From NCBI GenBank assembly GCA_031410915.1, contig JANNZY010000196.1, forward strand, positions 1-64,000: a DNA stretch of 64,000 nt, read 5' to 3'. Below are positions 1-7,684 of the stretch, piece after piece (within the stretch, counting starts at the first letter, position 1; every line of letters starts with the position of its first letter). The stretch is from WLMZ01 sp031410915 (GTDB lineage: Bacteria > Actinomycetota > Acidimicrobiia > Acidimicrobiales > Ilumatobacteraceae). The translations under genes were made by a program, and so were the position numbers. The notes beneath the pieces are model-generated. The model was not told where the DNA came from and made no database searches. It saw nothing but the letters and a program-made list of their open reading frames with translations.

Positions 1-361
1 AGGCGAGGATCTGGTCGGCGATGGCCACGACCGCGGCTGCCTCGCCGGCAGTGATGTCGGGAAGGTCGGCCGGGTAGCGAGCATCCACCGCCCACTGCTG
101 TAGTCGCTGGAGATTGAGTTTGCCGACAGCCGACCGAACCGGTTCGGGTTGCAGGGCTACCAGCACGACGAGGTCATGCGTCTTGCGGAACTGGATGGCG
201 GCGTGCACAAGCGACGCCTTGAGGGCCTTCTCGGCAGCCTGCTGCGCGTGGAAGCAAGCCATGCGAGCCGGCAGCTCGACATCGGTGAGGAGCAGCCGGG
301 CCGCGGCGAGGTCGTCGTTGGCGAACCGCAGCCATTCATGCGGATCAGACTGCTTGGACAC
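1..361 (-). CDS. HEPN-domain protein, partial at window edge
   Basis: The frame opens at a GTG (359-361) and is still open at base 1, giving about 120 residues. The sequence shows the layout of the PF05168-type HEPN fold: an N-terminal helix with HEWLRFANDDLAAA, the QQAAEKALKA helix, then the RKTHDL segment. HEPN proteins are commonly toxin RNases or partners of minimal nucleotidyltransferases, which block them, in some systems by AMPylation. The start overlaps the end of the upstream integrase-nucleotidyltransferase gene by 17 bases, so the two are probably translationally coupled. The usual R-x4-6-H active motif is not clean: R and H are only two residues apart (RKTH) and the position expected for R is Q. 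It may therefore be a weak or inactive RNase. The C-terminus lies outside the window. Confidence 0.8.
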   Translation of the reverse strand, partial: MSKQSDPHEWLRFANDDLAAARLLLTDVELPARMACFHAQQAAEKALKASLVHAAIQFRKTHDLVVLVALQPEPVRSAVGKLNLQRLQQWAVDARYPADLPDITAGEAAAVVAIADQILA

Positions 362-1898
362 TCGCCCGCCGATACACCGGGCGGCCTTCGCGGGACGGCC
401 AGTACAGGATCGAGCCGACGTCGTCGTGGCGCTCCGCCATCTCGCCCGGATCGGTGACGATCACATCGACAGGCGCGAACGTCTCGATCGCTGATCGTAT
501 GCGCGCCATCATCGGCCGCTTCTCCGCCGGTTCGATGTGATCGAACACGACGAGCAGATCGATGTCGGAGTCCGGTCCGTCGTCGCCCCGAGCAACCGAG
601 CCGAATAGGATCACCTCGGCCGGGTCGACGGCACGGACCACCTCGTCGACCACCGACGGCCACAGCTCCTGCAGCGTCCTGCCGTCGTATCGCCCGTGCT
701 CGTCGACGAAGTGCTGGACGGACATGGGTCCAGTGTACGGAAGGCTGCGCAGCGGTCTGGTGGCATTGGGCGTCTCTGCCCTCGACTCCTTCGGCCTTGC
801 CATCGCGTCGAGGGCGGCGGCGATCGCTTCGTCGCGCTCTCTCGTGGCGTGCTGGTAGTGCAACGCCGCTCGCGCCGAACTGTGCCCGACGCGCGCCATC
901 AGCTCCTTGGTGCTCGCCCCCGTGGAGGCGGCGAGCGTGTTGCCGGTGTGGCGCAGGTCGTGGAAGCGCAAGCCGTCGCAGCCGACAGCCCTACGCACTG
1001 CGTTCCACTTGCCGTTCCAGTTGCCGCGCCGCAGCGGCGCGCCCTTCGGACCGGTGAAGACGACCGCGTCGGGTTCTGGCCCGACGTAGCGGCGCATGTG
1101 CTCGGCGAGCTCGTCGACGACGAACGCCGGCATGGTGATCGTGCGTCGGCCGGCGTCGGTCTTCGGCGGGCCGAGCACCCTCGTTCCGCCGGACAGCTCC
1201 AGGGCTTGCTCGATCACCTCGACCGTGCCGGCCTGAAGATCGATGCGCTCCCGGGTGAGTGCCGTCAGCTCGCCCCACCGCAGCGAGCCATAGGTGGCGA
1301 GGAAAACGAGTGCTCGCCAGCGTGGGTCGATCGCGTTGGCGAGCGCGTCGACCTGCGCGATCGTGGCGATCGGCCGCTCGGGCGAACGTTCGGTGGCGGC
1401 GCCTTTGATGACGCACGGGTTCTTCACGACCAGCTCGTCCTCGACGGCGGTGTTCAGGATCGTGCGCAGCAGTCGGTAGCACTTGGCCGCGGTCGTGGGC
1501 GCGAGGCCGCTCTCCTGGACGAGGTTGGCGAACCACACGCGCACCTCTGCCGTCGACAGCTTCGACAGCTCCCGCCGGCCGAACGCCGGGATGATGTGGT
1601 TGTCGAGCTGGCTGCGGTACAGCTCGACCGTGCGGACGCGCAGGTTGTGGCGGTGCGCCAGCCAATGGTTGGCGTAGGCCTCGAGCGCGACCTTGCCGTT
1701 GCGCGGATCGACCCAAGCGCCTCGCTGCTGTTCGGCGCCGGCCAGCAGCAGCGCCCGCTCGGCGTCGGCCTTCGTGCGGAACGAACCGAGCGACACGTGC
1801 TTGCCGTCGCCCACGTAGGTGCGGGCGCGCCATGTGCCGGAGCGGTTCTGGATGACCGCCCCGCTCTCGGGTGCTCGGCGCTGGCGCTTGCGTGCCAC
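345..1898 (-). CDS. Tyrosine site-specific integrase fused to a MNT-type nucleotidyltransferase
   Basis: The 517-aa product has two parts. Residues about 1-385 are a phage-type tyrosine recombinase: an AP2-like arm-binding start, a SAM-like core-binding domain, and a catalytic domain with an RWGELTAL box, HDLRHT, the GHSS box and a final Tyr in ALHYQHAT. Residues about 392-517 are a minimal nucleotidyltransferase with the GS-x10-DxD signature (FGSVARGDDGPDSDIDLL). No stop separates the parts. An internal ATG at 725 could start the second part alone, but I see no Shine-Dalgarno sequence before it. MNT proteins normally act as antitoxins of HEPN partners, and a HEPN gene overlaps the 3' end. 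The gene ends at a tRNA-Gly attachment scar just to its right, as expected for an integrase. Either a real fusion or a lost stop codon would give this ORF. Confidence 0.88.
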   Translation of the reverse strand: MARKRQRRAPESGAVIQNRSGTWRARTYVGDGKHVSLGSFRTKADAERALLLAGAEQQRGAWVDPRNGKVALEAYANHWLAHRHNLRVRTVELYRSQLDNHIIPAFGRRELSKLSTAEVRVWFANLVQESGLAPTTAAKCYRLLRTILNTAVEDELVVKNPCVIKGAATERSPERPIATIAQVDALANAIDPRWRALVFLATYGSLRWGELTALTRERIDLQAGTVEVIEQALELSGGTRVLGPPKTDAGRRTITMPAFVVDELAEHMRRYVGPEPDAVVFTGPKGAPLRRGNWNGKWNAVRRAVGCDGLRFHDLRHTGNTLAASTGASTKELMARVGHSSARAALHYQHATRERDEAIAAALDAMARPKESRAETPNATRPLRSLPYTGPMSVQHFVDEHGRYDGRTLQELWPSVVDEVVRAVDPAEVILFGSVARGDDGPDSDIDLLVVFDHIEPAEKRPMMARIRSAIETFAPVDVIVTDPGEMAERHDDVGSILYWPSREGRPVYRRASVQAV

Positions 1899-2040
1899 AG
1901 AGCCATCCTACGCCGGTCGCGGCATTGGTGCGGCATTCAGAACGGTGTGCAGGGGTCTCCAAGGGTGAACAACGGTCAGATCACAGCGCTCTCTAGCTGG
2001 TGTTTAGCGTATTGACGCTGGCCGCAAGCATCCGCATAAC

Positions 2041-2087
2041 GTTCTTCAAAGCTGGCTATGCGGGTTCGATTCCCGTCACACGCTCCG
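2041..2087 (+). other. Degenerate 3' end of a tRNA-Gly gene (probable att site)
   Basis: The stretch reads like the anticodon-arm-to-acceptor end of an actinobacterial tRNA-Gly: GCTGGCTATGC, then the T-arm GGGTTCGATTCCCG, then an acceptor end CACACGCTCC. No matching 5' acceptor strand or D-arm precedes it, and the anticodon-loop part is altered (TTCTTCAAA). It sits about 145 bases from the integrase start. Tyrosine integrases often target tRNA 3' ends, so this is most likely the element's attachment-site copy. The intact tRNA would lie at the other end of the element, left of the window. Confidence 0.6.
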
Positions 2088-2270
2088 CGTCTGCCCGATT
2101 CGGGATCGGTTGTTGATACCGGATTCCACAATCGCTCACTCCCTGGGGAGTGCGAGGATCGGCAGTTCTGGTGCTCAGCCGGTGAGGCGGCCGCACTTCC
2201 GCCGGCGGCGAGGCGCTCGGCGAGCGCACGACCATCGAGCTTGGCGACTGTCGTGCGCTGAGCCACTGCC

Positions 2271-2292
2271 TCGATCCCCGTCACCCGCTCCG
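2271..2292 (+). repeat. Second tRNA-Gly 3'-end remnant
   Basis: CTCGATCCCCGTCACCCGCTCC-like sequence matches the last 22 bases of the remnant ending at 2087 at about 19 positions and is in the same orientation. Its CACCCGCTCC end is closer to a normal tRNA-Gly acceptor strand than the first copy. Two tandem scars suggest repeated integration or excision at one tRNA gene. The 428-bp interval between the integrase (1898) and the toxin gene (2327) otherwise holds nothing I can support as coding. Confidence 0.45.
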
Positions 2293-2326
2293 GCGAGTTC
2301 CCAGGACAGCTCTGGGCGGCGTGGTC

Positions 2327-2737
2327 TCAGACGCGGACGACCTCAATCAGATCGTGGAGGGAGTCGAAGTCATCCGGGTTGCGTGTGTAGAGCGGCAGGC
2401 CGCCCGAACACGCCGTCGCTGCGATGAGGAGGTCAACAGCTCGCGCTCCGCGAGCTTTGCGACCCGCGCCGAGCACAGCTGCATAGATCCGACCGTATGC
2501 ACGAGATGCCTCCGAATCGAACGGCAGCGGATCGAAGACCGCCTCCGCTCGCTGGAGTCGGTCCTGCCGACGAGCCCGCTCGTCGGCATCTTGCGTGGCG
2601 TGTGGCCCAGCGGCGAGCTCCGCCATCGTGATGGCACTGACGGCCGACTCGATGGGCAGCTGCTCCGGGTCTAGCCGTTCCAGATCGATGACGACGGAGG
2701 TGTCGAGCAAACCTCGCAAGTGTCGTTGGTCAGGCAC
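2327..2737 (-). CDS. vapC: VapC-like PIN-domain ribonuclease toxin
   Basis: The 136-aa product (GTG start at 2735-2737) has the acidic pattern of PIN nucleases: LLDTSVVIDL near the N-terminus, MAELAAG in the middle, then DLLIAATA and TRNPDDFDSL near the end. PIN toxins cut RNA with Mg2+ or Mn2+ and are silenced by a cognate antitoxin. The GTG is preferred over upstream starts because it overlaps the antitoxin stop by 8 bases, the normal arrangement in these pairs, and because the sequence from there aligns with the usual VapC N-terminus. It should be co-transcribed with, and neutralised by, the upstream gene. All key acidic residues appear to be present, so the toxin looks active. Confidence 0.9.
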   Translation of the reverse strand: MPDQRHLRGLLDTSVVIDLERLDPEQLPIESAVSAITMAELAAGPHATQDADERARRQDRLQRAEAVFDPLPFDSEASRAYGRIYAAVLGAGRKARGARAVDLLIAATACSGGLPLYTRNPDDFDSLHDLIEVVRV

Positions 2738-2984
2738 GAGGCTCAGAGTCCTGCGTCGCGATGACGTCGAGGTCAGCGCGGAACCTGTCGGCATCGACAG
2801 CCGGTGCATTGCGGAACATCGCGACGACCGCATCGGTGGAGACGAACCGGTGGCGCCGCATCGGGGTCAGCTCAGCGACAGGTGTTCCATTTCGGGTGAC
2901 GATGAAGGTCTCTCCATGATCGAGTCGGCGCATGATCTCGCCGCTGTCGTTGCGCAGCTCGCGTTGCGTGATTGCCTGAGCCAT
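2730..2984 (-). CDS. vapB: Phd/YefM-type antitoxin of the PIN toxin
   Basis: The 84-aa product has the prevent-host-death/VapB fold signature: QAITQRELRNDSGEIMRRLDHGETFIV at the N-terminus (DNA binding and dimerisation), followed by TRNGTPVAELTP. A hydrophilic C-terminal half (RFRADLDVIATQ) would wrap the PIN toxin. It is the first gene of a two-gene operon and overlaps the toxin by 8 bases. A perfect inverted repeat lies just upstream of its ATG, fitting autorepression by the antitoxin or the toxin-antitoxin complex. Confidence 0.9.
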   Translation of the reverse strand: MAQAITQRELRNDSGEIMRRLDHGETFIVTRNGTPVAELTPMRRHRFVSTDAVVAMFRNAPAVDADRFRADLDVIATQDSEPRA

Positions 2985-2993
2985 ACCGACACC

Positions 2994-3010
2994 GTAGCAC
3001 GCCGTGCTAC
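2994..3010. promoter_or_regulatory. Operator palindrome of the toxin-antitoxin operon
   Basis: GTAGCACG-C-CGTGCTAC is a perfect 8-bp inverted repeat around one central base. It lies 10 bases upstream of the antitoxin ATG. VapB-type antitoxins bind such palindromes to repress their own promoter. Confidence 0.65.
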
Positions 3011-3098
3011 AAACGGCAACCGAAACTCCATGTCGCGACAGATCGACGCTCGCTTCGACCGGGCCGATGGACGGAAACTGATTCGCTCAGCGCCGCGT

Positions 3099-3135
3099 GT
3101 CAAGCTGCTTTGACCCCCTGTCAAGTTAACTTGAC
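3099..3135. repeat. Pair of GTCAA-based palindromes
   Basis: GTCAAGTTAACTTGAC (3120-3135) is a perfect 16-bp palindrome. A looser GTCAA-gctgct-TTGAC pair lies at 3099-3114, so four GTCAA half-sites occur within 37 bases. The 333-bp interval 2985-3317 has no supportable gene. The site could be an operator for an unidentified regulator or part of the neighbouring mobile element. Confidence 0.4.
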
Positions 3136-3317
3136 CTGTTCGACAACGCGGCACCTACGTCAGCGTCAAGACAACATCCACCGCTCGGCTGGACGGCGGA
3201 CGTGCGCCGCCAACCCCGGTGACGATCACGCGGCGACGAGATCAGCCTGGGCAGAGAAGCGCACCGCGACGACCCTCCGACCAAGGGTGCGGACGGGGGT
3301 CGCACGGTGGAACCGGC

Positions 3318-3767
3318 TCATCCGATCGTCGCGGGGACCGGCGTCTCGTGGTGCCCGAACAGGATCTCGGCCGTCACCGGGCGGCAGAGGTCGTTCAGCT
3401 CGGAAACGCGTTGGACGAGGAGGTCGTCGATGCTGGTCATCCCGACGAACTTGGCGTCGCGCACGACGGCGAGGCGGCGGACGGCATGTGTGCGGAAGGC
3501 GTCGAAGACGGCGCGCATGTCGGCGTCGGCATCAACGGTCACGACCGGGGCGGACATCACTGAGTCGACGCGGACGTCAGCGGGCCTGCCCTGCGCGAGA
3601 ACCCGCCGGACCAGGTCGCGATCGGTGACGATTCCGACGAGCTCGTCGCCGTCGAGGATCACGAGCGAGCCGACGCCCGCCTGCTCCATGACGGCGGCAG
3701 CGTGGGCGACGGTGCAGTCGGGGGCGACTGCGATGCCCGATCGACGGGTGGCTTCGATGGTGTGCAT
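3318..3767 (-). CDS. Two-CBS-domain protein (Hrp1-like)
   Basis: The 149-aa protein consists almost entirely of a tandem CBS pair. CBS1 covers about residues 8-62 (AAAVMEQAGVGSLVILDGDELVGIVTDRDLV) and CBS2 about 68-125 (VDSVMSAPVVTVDADADMRAVFDAF...VGMTSIDDLL). Stand-alone CBS pairs bind adenosyl ligands and usually act as energy sensors. It resembles the Hrp1 type that is induced by hypoxia in mycobacteria. It lies 11 bases downstream of the DUF1918 gene on the same strand and is probably co-transcribed. No enzymatic domain is attached and its regulatory target is unknown. Confidence 0.88.
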   Translation of the reverse strand: MHTIEATRRSGIAVAPDCTVAHAAAVMEQAGVGSLVILDGDELVGIVTDRDLVRRVLAQGRPADVRVDSVMSAPVVTVDADADMRAVFDAFRTHAVRRLAVVRDAKFVGMTSIDDLLVQRVSELNDLCRPVTAEILFGHHETPVPATIG

Positions 3768-3778
3768 GACCGGTCCCT

Positions 3779-3979
3779 TCAGTGAGCCGACGGCTCGTAG
3801 TGGTGGACGTGGGCGTCTGAACTGGGGAAGAACAGCGCCTCGTGCCCGTTCTCGGCCCAGCGGACCAAGTAGGGCGGGCCGCCGTCCGGGCCTCGGACGT
3901 CGAGCACCTCGCAGTCCCGCTTGGGTTCACCGACATGGTGCCCGTCGATCACGATCCGATCACCAACGCTTGCACGCAT
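3779..3979 (-). CDS. DUF1918 small protein
   Basis: The 66-aa product (RASVGDRIVI, then GGPPYLVRW, then HEALFFPS) matches the short DUF1918 family common in actinobacteria. Its function is unknown and its fold is probably a small beta barrel. The ATG at 3979 is preferred over one 12 codons upstream because GAGGAGAAG lies directly before it and the family usually starts with MRASVGD. A DosR-like box lies about 85 bases upstream. The CBS gene follows closely, suggesting a two-gene unit. Confidence 0.85.
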   Translation of the reverse strand: MRASVGDRIVIDGHHVGEPKRDCEVLDVRGPDGGPPYLVRWAENGHEALFFPSSDAHVHHYEPSAH

Positions 3980-4061
3980 CACTTCTCCTCTTCGTCGAGC
4001 GGCCTCCCGATCCACGAAGGTCCGCTTGACTCGATCGTGCGCTGCGGCCGCCTCGCGGGGA

Positions 4062-4076
4062 AGGGTCCTTGGTCAC
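4062..4076 (-). promoter_or_regulatory. DosR-like box upstream of DUF1918/CBS genes
   Basis: On the minus strand the bases read GTGACCAAGGACCCT, matching 9 of the 12 fixed positions of the DosR motif GGGACTTNNGNCCCT. It lies in the 110-bp gap upstream of the DUF1918 gene. The match is imperfect and was judged by eye. Confidence 0.35.
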
Positions 4077-4089
4077 GACCCGTCGGGAG

Positions 4090-4524
4090 TCAGAGCAACT
4101 TCGCCGCACCGGCCCGCTCGGTCCGGAAGCGGCGACCTGTGACCTCCGTCGCGGTCACCCGGACGAAGATGTGCTTCGGCGCCGCGTGCCACGGGAACAA
4201 CGGCAGGTCGGCGGCGTCGAAGAGCTGGTACATGTCGGTGATCTCGGTGGCGTGCCCTTTGAGTACCACGCTCCATGCTTCCCCGGCTTCGGGCTCGTAG
4301 CCGTCGACCTCGAACGCGACCCCGCAACCGAGCACCGCCGCCGCGAACTTCGTGCCCTCGGCTGTCCGGAACACAACGGAGTCCTCGTCGACGACGAAGT
4401 TGACGGGGAAGATGTCGGGCTTGTTCATGATCGAGACGGCGAGCCGGCCAACGTCGGCACGTCGCAGCAACGTCCAGCACTGCGTTGGGTCGAGCTCTTC
4501 AATGGGGTGTTGATCCGTGTCCAT
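4090..4524 (-). CDS. PPOX-type FMN-binding split-barrel protein
   Basis: The 144-aa protein has the pattern of the pyridoxamine-5'-phosphate-oxidase-like superfamily. A start with a short helix (CWTLLRRADVGRLAV) is followed by IFPVNFVVDEDSVVFRTAEGTKF, the strand pair that holds flavin phosphate, and then GEAWSVVLKGHATEI. Proteins of this size bind FMN, F420 or heme and reduce small substrates. The substrate here cannot be told from sequence. It sits upstream of DUF1918 and CBS genes on the same strand, with its own DosR-like box about 35 bases before the ATG. That makes a low-oxygen stress role plausible. Confidence 0.8.
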   Translation of the reverse strand: MDTDQHPIEELDPTQCWTLLRRADVGRLAVSIMNKPDIFPVNFVVDEDSVVFRTAEGTKFAAAVLGCGVAFEVDGYEPEAGEAWSVVLKGHATEITDMYQLFDAADLPLFPWHAAPKHIFVRVTATEVTGRRFRTERAGAAKLL

Positions 4525-4558
4525 GTGTCACGATGCGCCCCGCAAGCCTCGCTGCGCC

Positions 4559-4573
4559 AGCGACAAAGGTCCC
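4559..4573 (-). promoter_or_regulatory. DosR-like box upstream of PPOX gene
   Basis: On the minus strand the sequence is GGGACCTTTGTCGCT, preceded by TTT. This agrees with 10 of 12 fixed positions of GGGACTTNNGNCCCT and with the WWW centre of the longer consensus. It lies 35-49 bases upstream of the ATG, a usual activator position. Confidence 0.42.
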
Positions 4574-4666
4574 AAACGCGACGGACCATCCTGGCAACAC
4601 GGCGCGGCGGCGAGCAGCAAAGCGACGCGACGCCGCGCCGCGTTCGGGCCGCGCGTGAGCCGCTGC

Positions 4667-5299
4667 TCAGGGAAGCTTGGCCAGGAGCATCCGCTCGCTC
4701 ATTCCCTGCTCGAAGAGCTGCTTGGTCCCTGCGGTGGCGATCATCTCGAGGTACTCGGCGTCAGAGCTGACGGCGTTCAACTTGTCCAACTCTTCGGGCG
4801 TGTCGACACCGGCAAGCCATGACACCTCGAACATCTTGCCCGCCGCCGACATGCCGACGGTCGTGCTGACGCCGGTTACCTTCGTGACGTGCTCTGCGAC
4901 CTGTGTCGACCAGGCAACGGCGTCCATCATCGCCGACCGGTCGATGACGGCCCTCGTGACCAGCACGAACTGCTTCGGTGCCGACGGCTCGCCGGTGACT
5001 GCGATCACTTCTGACAAGGTGGTCGGAGCTGGCTGGGCAAGCACGCCGACAGCAGTGGCCGCCAGCGCAGCCCAGTCGGCCGACATGGCGACCTTCATCT
5101 GGGCGCCGACCATGTCCGCGTAGTCGTCGAAGCGCGTGCTGAGCACGAACGATCCATAGGGCCGACCGGTCACGGCCGCCCAGGCCCACCAGTTCTTGCC
5201 GGACTCCTTCGTGAGCAGTTCGCGCATCTGCGCGACGAGCGGGCCGAGGTGGCTGCTCTTGCCCGGGCTGGCCGTGAGTTCTGACGCTGACACAAACAT
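4667..5299 (-). CDS. Protein of unknown function, two-repeat alpha/beta
   Basis: The 210-aa product is not recognised with certainty. It starts MFVSASELTASPGK and appears to hold two similar halves: one around NWWAWAAVTGRPYGSFVLSTRF, the other around TTVGMSAAGKMFEVSWLAGV. Each combines strand, helix and strand, as in dimeric ferredoxin-like barrels (NIPSNAP/ABM-like). The ATG at 5299 is chosen because GGAGGGG lies 8 bases before it. It has no signal peptide or membrane segment. It is divergent from the debranching-enzyme gene, with 183 bases between the two starts. Confidence 0.6.
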   Translation of the reverse strand: MFVSASELTASPGKSSHLGPLVAQMRELLTKESGKNWWAWAAVTGRPYGSFVLSTRFDDYADMVGAQMKVAMSADWAALAATAVGVLAQPAPTTLSEVIAVTGEPSAPKQFVLVTRAVIDRSAMMDAVAWSTQVAEHVTKVTGVSTTVGMSAAGKMFEVSWLAGVDTPEELDKLNAVSSDAEYLEMIATAGTKQLFEQGMSERMLLAKLP

Positions 5300-5482
5300 G
5301 TCGTGGATCCCCTCCTGATGACACGCACCTTGCGCGCCCACGAAGAGGATGAGCAACTGCTGTTACAGCGGCGCGTCACCTCGGCGTCAGCGGCCCCACG
5401 AACACGACGGGGAAACCGATTCCGTGGCAGGGAAGAGCGGGGGGTGTGTCGAAGTTGCGCGGAGAGCGGCAAGACTCGAACC

Positions 5483-7588
5483 ATGCTCGATCCTCTGGAT
5501 GCTCCAGCGGCCTCGGTTCCGTCGGTTGGTCAACGCCAGTTGGTGTTGGTCGACGGACGTACCTTTGCGATCAGTGACGACGCCGGTCAGATGCACGTGG
5601 GAACCCATGGACTCGTGCACGACGATCTCCGGCACGTGTCGCGGTTCGAGATGCGCTTCGAGGGGGCTGGCTTGGAGGTGCTGGCAACTCACGCGCCAAC
5701 TCCGCTGTCCGCTGTGGTGGTTGCGCGGCTGGTGCTTGACCGTGATCCATCGGTACAAGCAGTGGTGACGAGACGGAGGTGGATCGCCGACGGGCTTCGC
5801 GACGACATCCACATCCACAACACGTCCCCACTCGCGCAACGATGGACGGTCGGTCTCACGATCGAGGCCGACTTTGCCCACATCTTCGACGTCAAAGCGG
5901 GCCTTCGCGGAACTCCTCGGCCGCTCGTCCGCGACGACAACGGCTGGCGGATCCAGGCGAACGGTGTCGATGCCGCGACGCTCCTGCAGTTCCAGCCGCC
6001 ACCAGATCACTTCGACGCGGCCACTTCGGAGATCCTCTGGTCCCTCGCCGTGGCGCCACGCGAGGATCTGGTCGTCACCGTCACGGTCGAGCCAGTCGTC
6101 GACGGACTGCCAGCCGGCCTCGCATTTCCAATCGGGCTCATCCCGGCGGACGCCATACCGATGCGTCGACTCCGTTCTCGGCGAGAGACGGTGCCCCGGG
6201 TCGTGTCGAACGACCCACGCCTTGCGCCAATCGTGGATCAAGCGCTGTCGGACATCGCCGCGTTGCGAATCGTCGACGCCGGCCATCCGGAGCGCACCGC
6301 CATCGCCGCCGGCGCGCCCTGGTTCATGACGTTGTTCGGACGCGACTCATTGCTCACGTCATGGATGACACTCCCGTTCGATCCGGCATTGGCTGTCGGA
6401 GTGCTGGCCGCGCTGGCCGATCTCCAGGGCACGTCCGATGACCCAGTCGCGGAAGAACAGCCCGGCAAGATCCTGCACGAACTGCGCCGTCGAGGAGGCG
6501 GTGGACCATTTGCCTCGCGCCAGCGATACTACGGCACCGTCGATGCAACACCCCTCTTCGTCATGCTGGCGGCGGAGGCGCACCGGTGGGGCGCGCTGTC
6601 GAACGAGACCCTCGACCAGTTGCATCCCGCGATCGACGCAGCGGTCGAATGGATGTTGCGCAACGCGGAGTCGAACGGCGAGGGGTTCATCGACTACAGG
6701 CGCAGTCACTCCAGCGGGCTGTCGAACCAAGGTTGGAAGGACTCGTGGGATGGCGTGAACAGCGCCGATGGCTCTCTGCCGAGCGGACCGATCGCGCTCG
6801 CCGAGGTGCAGGGCTACGCGTACGCGGCATACCTGGGTGCCGCGGAACTCTCGACGCAGATCTCGCTCACTCGGTCTGGCGACGAGCTGATCGACCATGC
6901 GCACAGGCTGCGTCAGGCCTTCAACGACCGGTTCTGGAGCGAGCGAGGTTGGTTCGTCGTCGGCCTCGACGGCGACGGACGTCAAATCGATGCCCTGACG
7001 ACGAACCCTGGTCACGCGATGTGGACCGGAATCGCGGACGAGTCGCTGGCGAACCGCCATCTGGACCGATTCAGCGAGTCGACGATGTGGACCGGCTGGG
7101 GGCTACGCACGCTTGGCGAGAGGATGCACGCGTACGATCCACTCAGCTACCACAATGGATCCGTCTGGCCACACGACACGGCGCTGTGCGCAGCCGGGGC
7201 CGCGCGATACAAGCGCTGGGACATCGTCGACCAGATCGTCGACGGCGCGCTCGACGCTGCGGGCCACTTCGGTGGTCGGCCACCCGAACTGTTCGCGGGT
7301 ATCGCCCGCGACGAAGCACCGATGCCAGTGGCGTACCCCGCATCATGCTCGCCGCAGGCATGGTCCTCGGCATCGATCCTGCTCTTGATTCGTGCCCTGC
7401 TGGACATGAATCCCTCACCGGACCGCGCATCGATACGAATCGATCGCCCCGACATCAGCACCGTCTCGAACATGCAGATCGAGCACCTCGCCGTTGGGGC
7501 GCGCCGCTTCACGCTCACGATCACGGATGGGATCTCGGACGTCGAGATGGACCACCCAGCCGGAAACGAGACGATCGGTCCGGCCTGA
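5483..7588 (+). CDS. Glycogen-debranching-like amylo-alpha-1,6-glucosidase
   Basis: The 701-aa product has an N-terminal GDE_N_bis-type beta domain (residues about 10-215; THGLVHDDLRHVSRFEMRF) and an (alpha/alpha)6 barrel (about 265-640). Visible barrel motifs are PWFMTLFGRDSLL (near 285), SNQGWKDSWDGV (near 415), GHAMWTGI and YHNGSVWPHDTAL (near 556). The family removes alpha-1,6 branches or hydrolyses related alpha-glucans in the cytosol. It could feed the trehalose/alpha-glucan enzymes at 47-57 kb. The frame is open further upstream, but homologous sequence begins only at the ATG at 5483; the Shine-Dalgarno there is weak. No close operon partner is seen; the LPxTG gene follows after 168 bases. 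Confidence 0.85.
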   Translation: MLDPLDAPAASVPSVGQRQLVLVDGRTFAISDDAGQMHVGTHGLVHDDLRHVSRFEMRFEGAGLEVLATHAPTPLSAVVVARLVLDRDPSVQAVVTRRRWIADGLRDDIHIHNTSPLAQRWTVGLTIEADFAHIFDVKAGLRGTPRPLVRDDNGWRIQANGVDAATLLQFQPPPDHFDAATSEILWSLAVAPREDLVVTVTVEPVVDGLPAGLAFPIGLIPADAIPMRRLRSRRETVPRVVSNDPRLAPIVDQALSDIAALRIVDAGHPERTAIAAGAPWFMTLFGRDSLLTSWMTLPFDPALAVGVLAALADLQGTSDDPVAEEQPGKILHELRRRGGGGPFASRQRYYGTVDATPLFVMLAAEAHRWGALSNETLDQLHPAIDAAVEWMLRNAESNGEGFIDYRRSHSSGLSNQGWKDSWDGVNSADGSLPSGPIALAEVQGYAYAAYLGAAELSTQISLTRSGDELIDHAHRLRQAFNDRFWSERGWFVVGLDGDGRQIDALTTNPGHAMWTGIADESLANRHLDRFSESTMWTGWGLRTLGERMHAYDPLSYHNGSVWPHDTALCAAGAARYKRWDIVDQIVDGALDAAGHFGGRPPELFAGIARDEAPMPVAYPASCSPQAWSSASILLLIRALLDMNPSPDRASIRIDRPDISTVSNMQIEHLAVGARRFTLTITDGISDVEMDHPAGNETIGPA

Positions 7589-7684
7589 TGTGGCGAGGCG
7601 ACACCGAAGTGGAGTCGTCCCACCGAAGTCCCGATGGGCGGGTTCCCGGTCGTCAAAAATGCGAAATGCGTTTCGTTTGGATCC

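Noticed and set aside
1976..2284. Open minus-strand frame of 102 codons with a DGNRTR segment
   Set aside because: DGNRTR is what the antisense of a tRNA T-arm encodes; the frame overlies the tRNA-Gly remnants and has no family signal.
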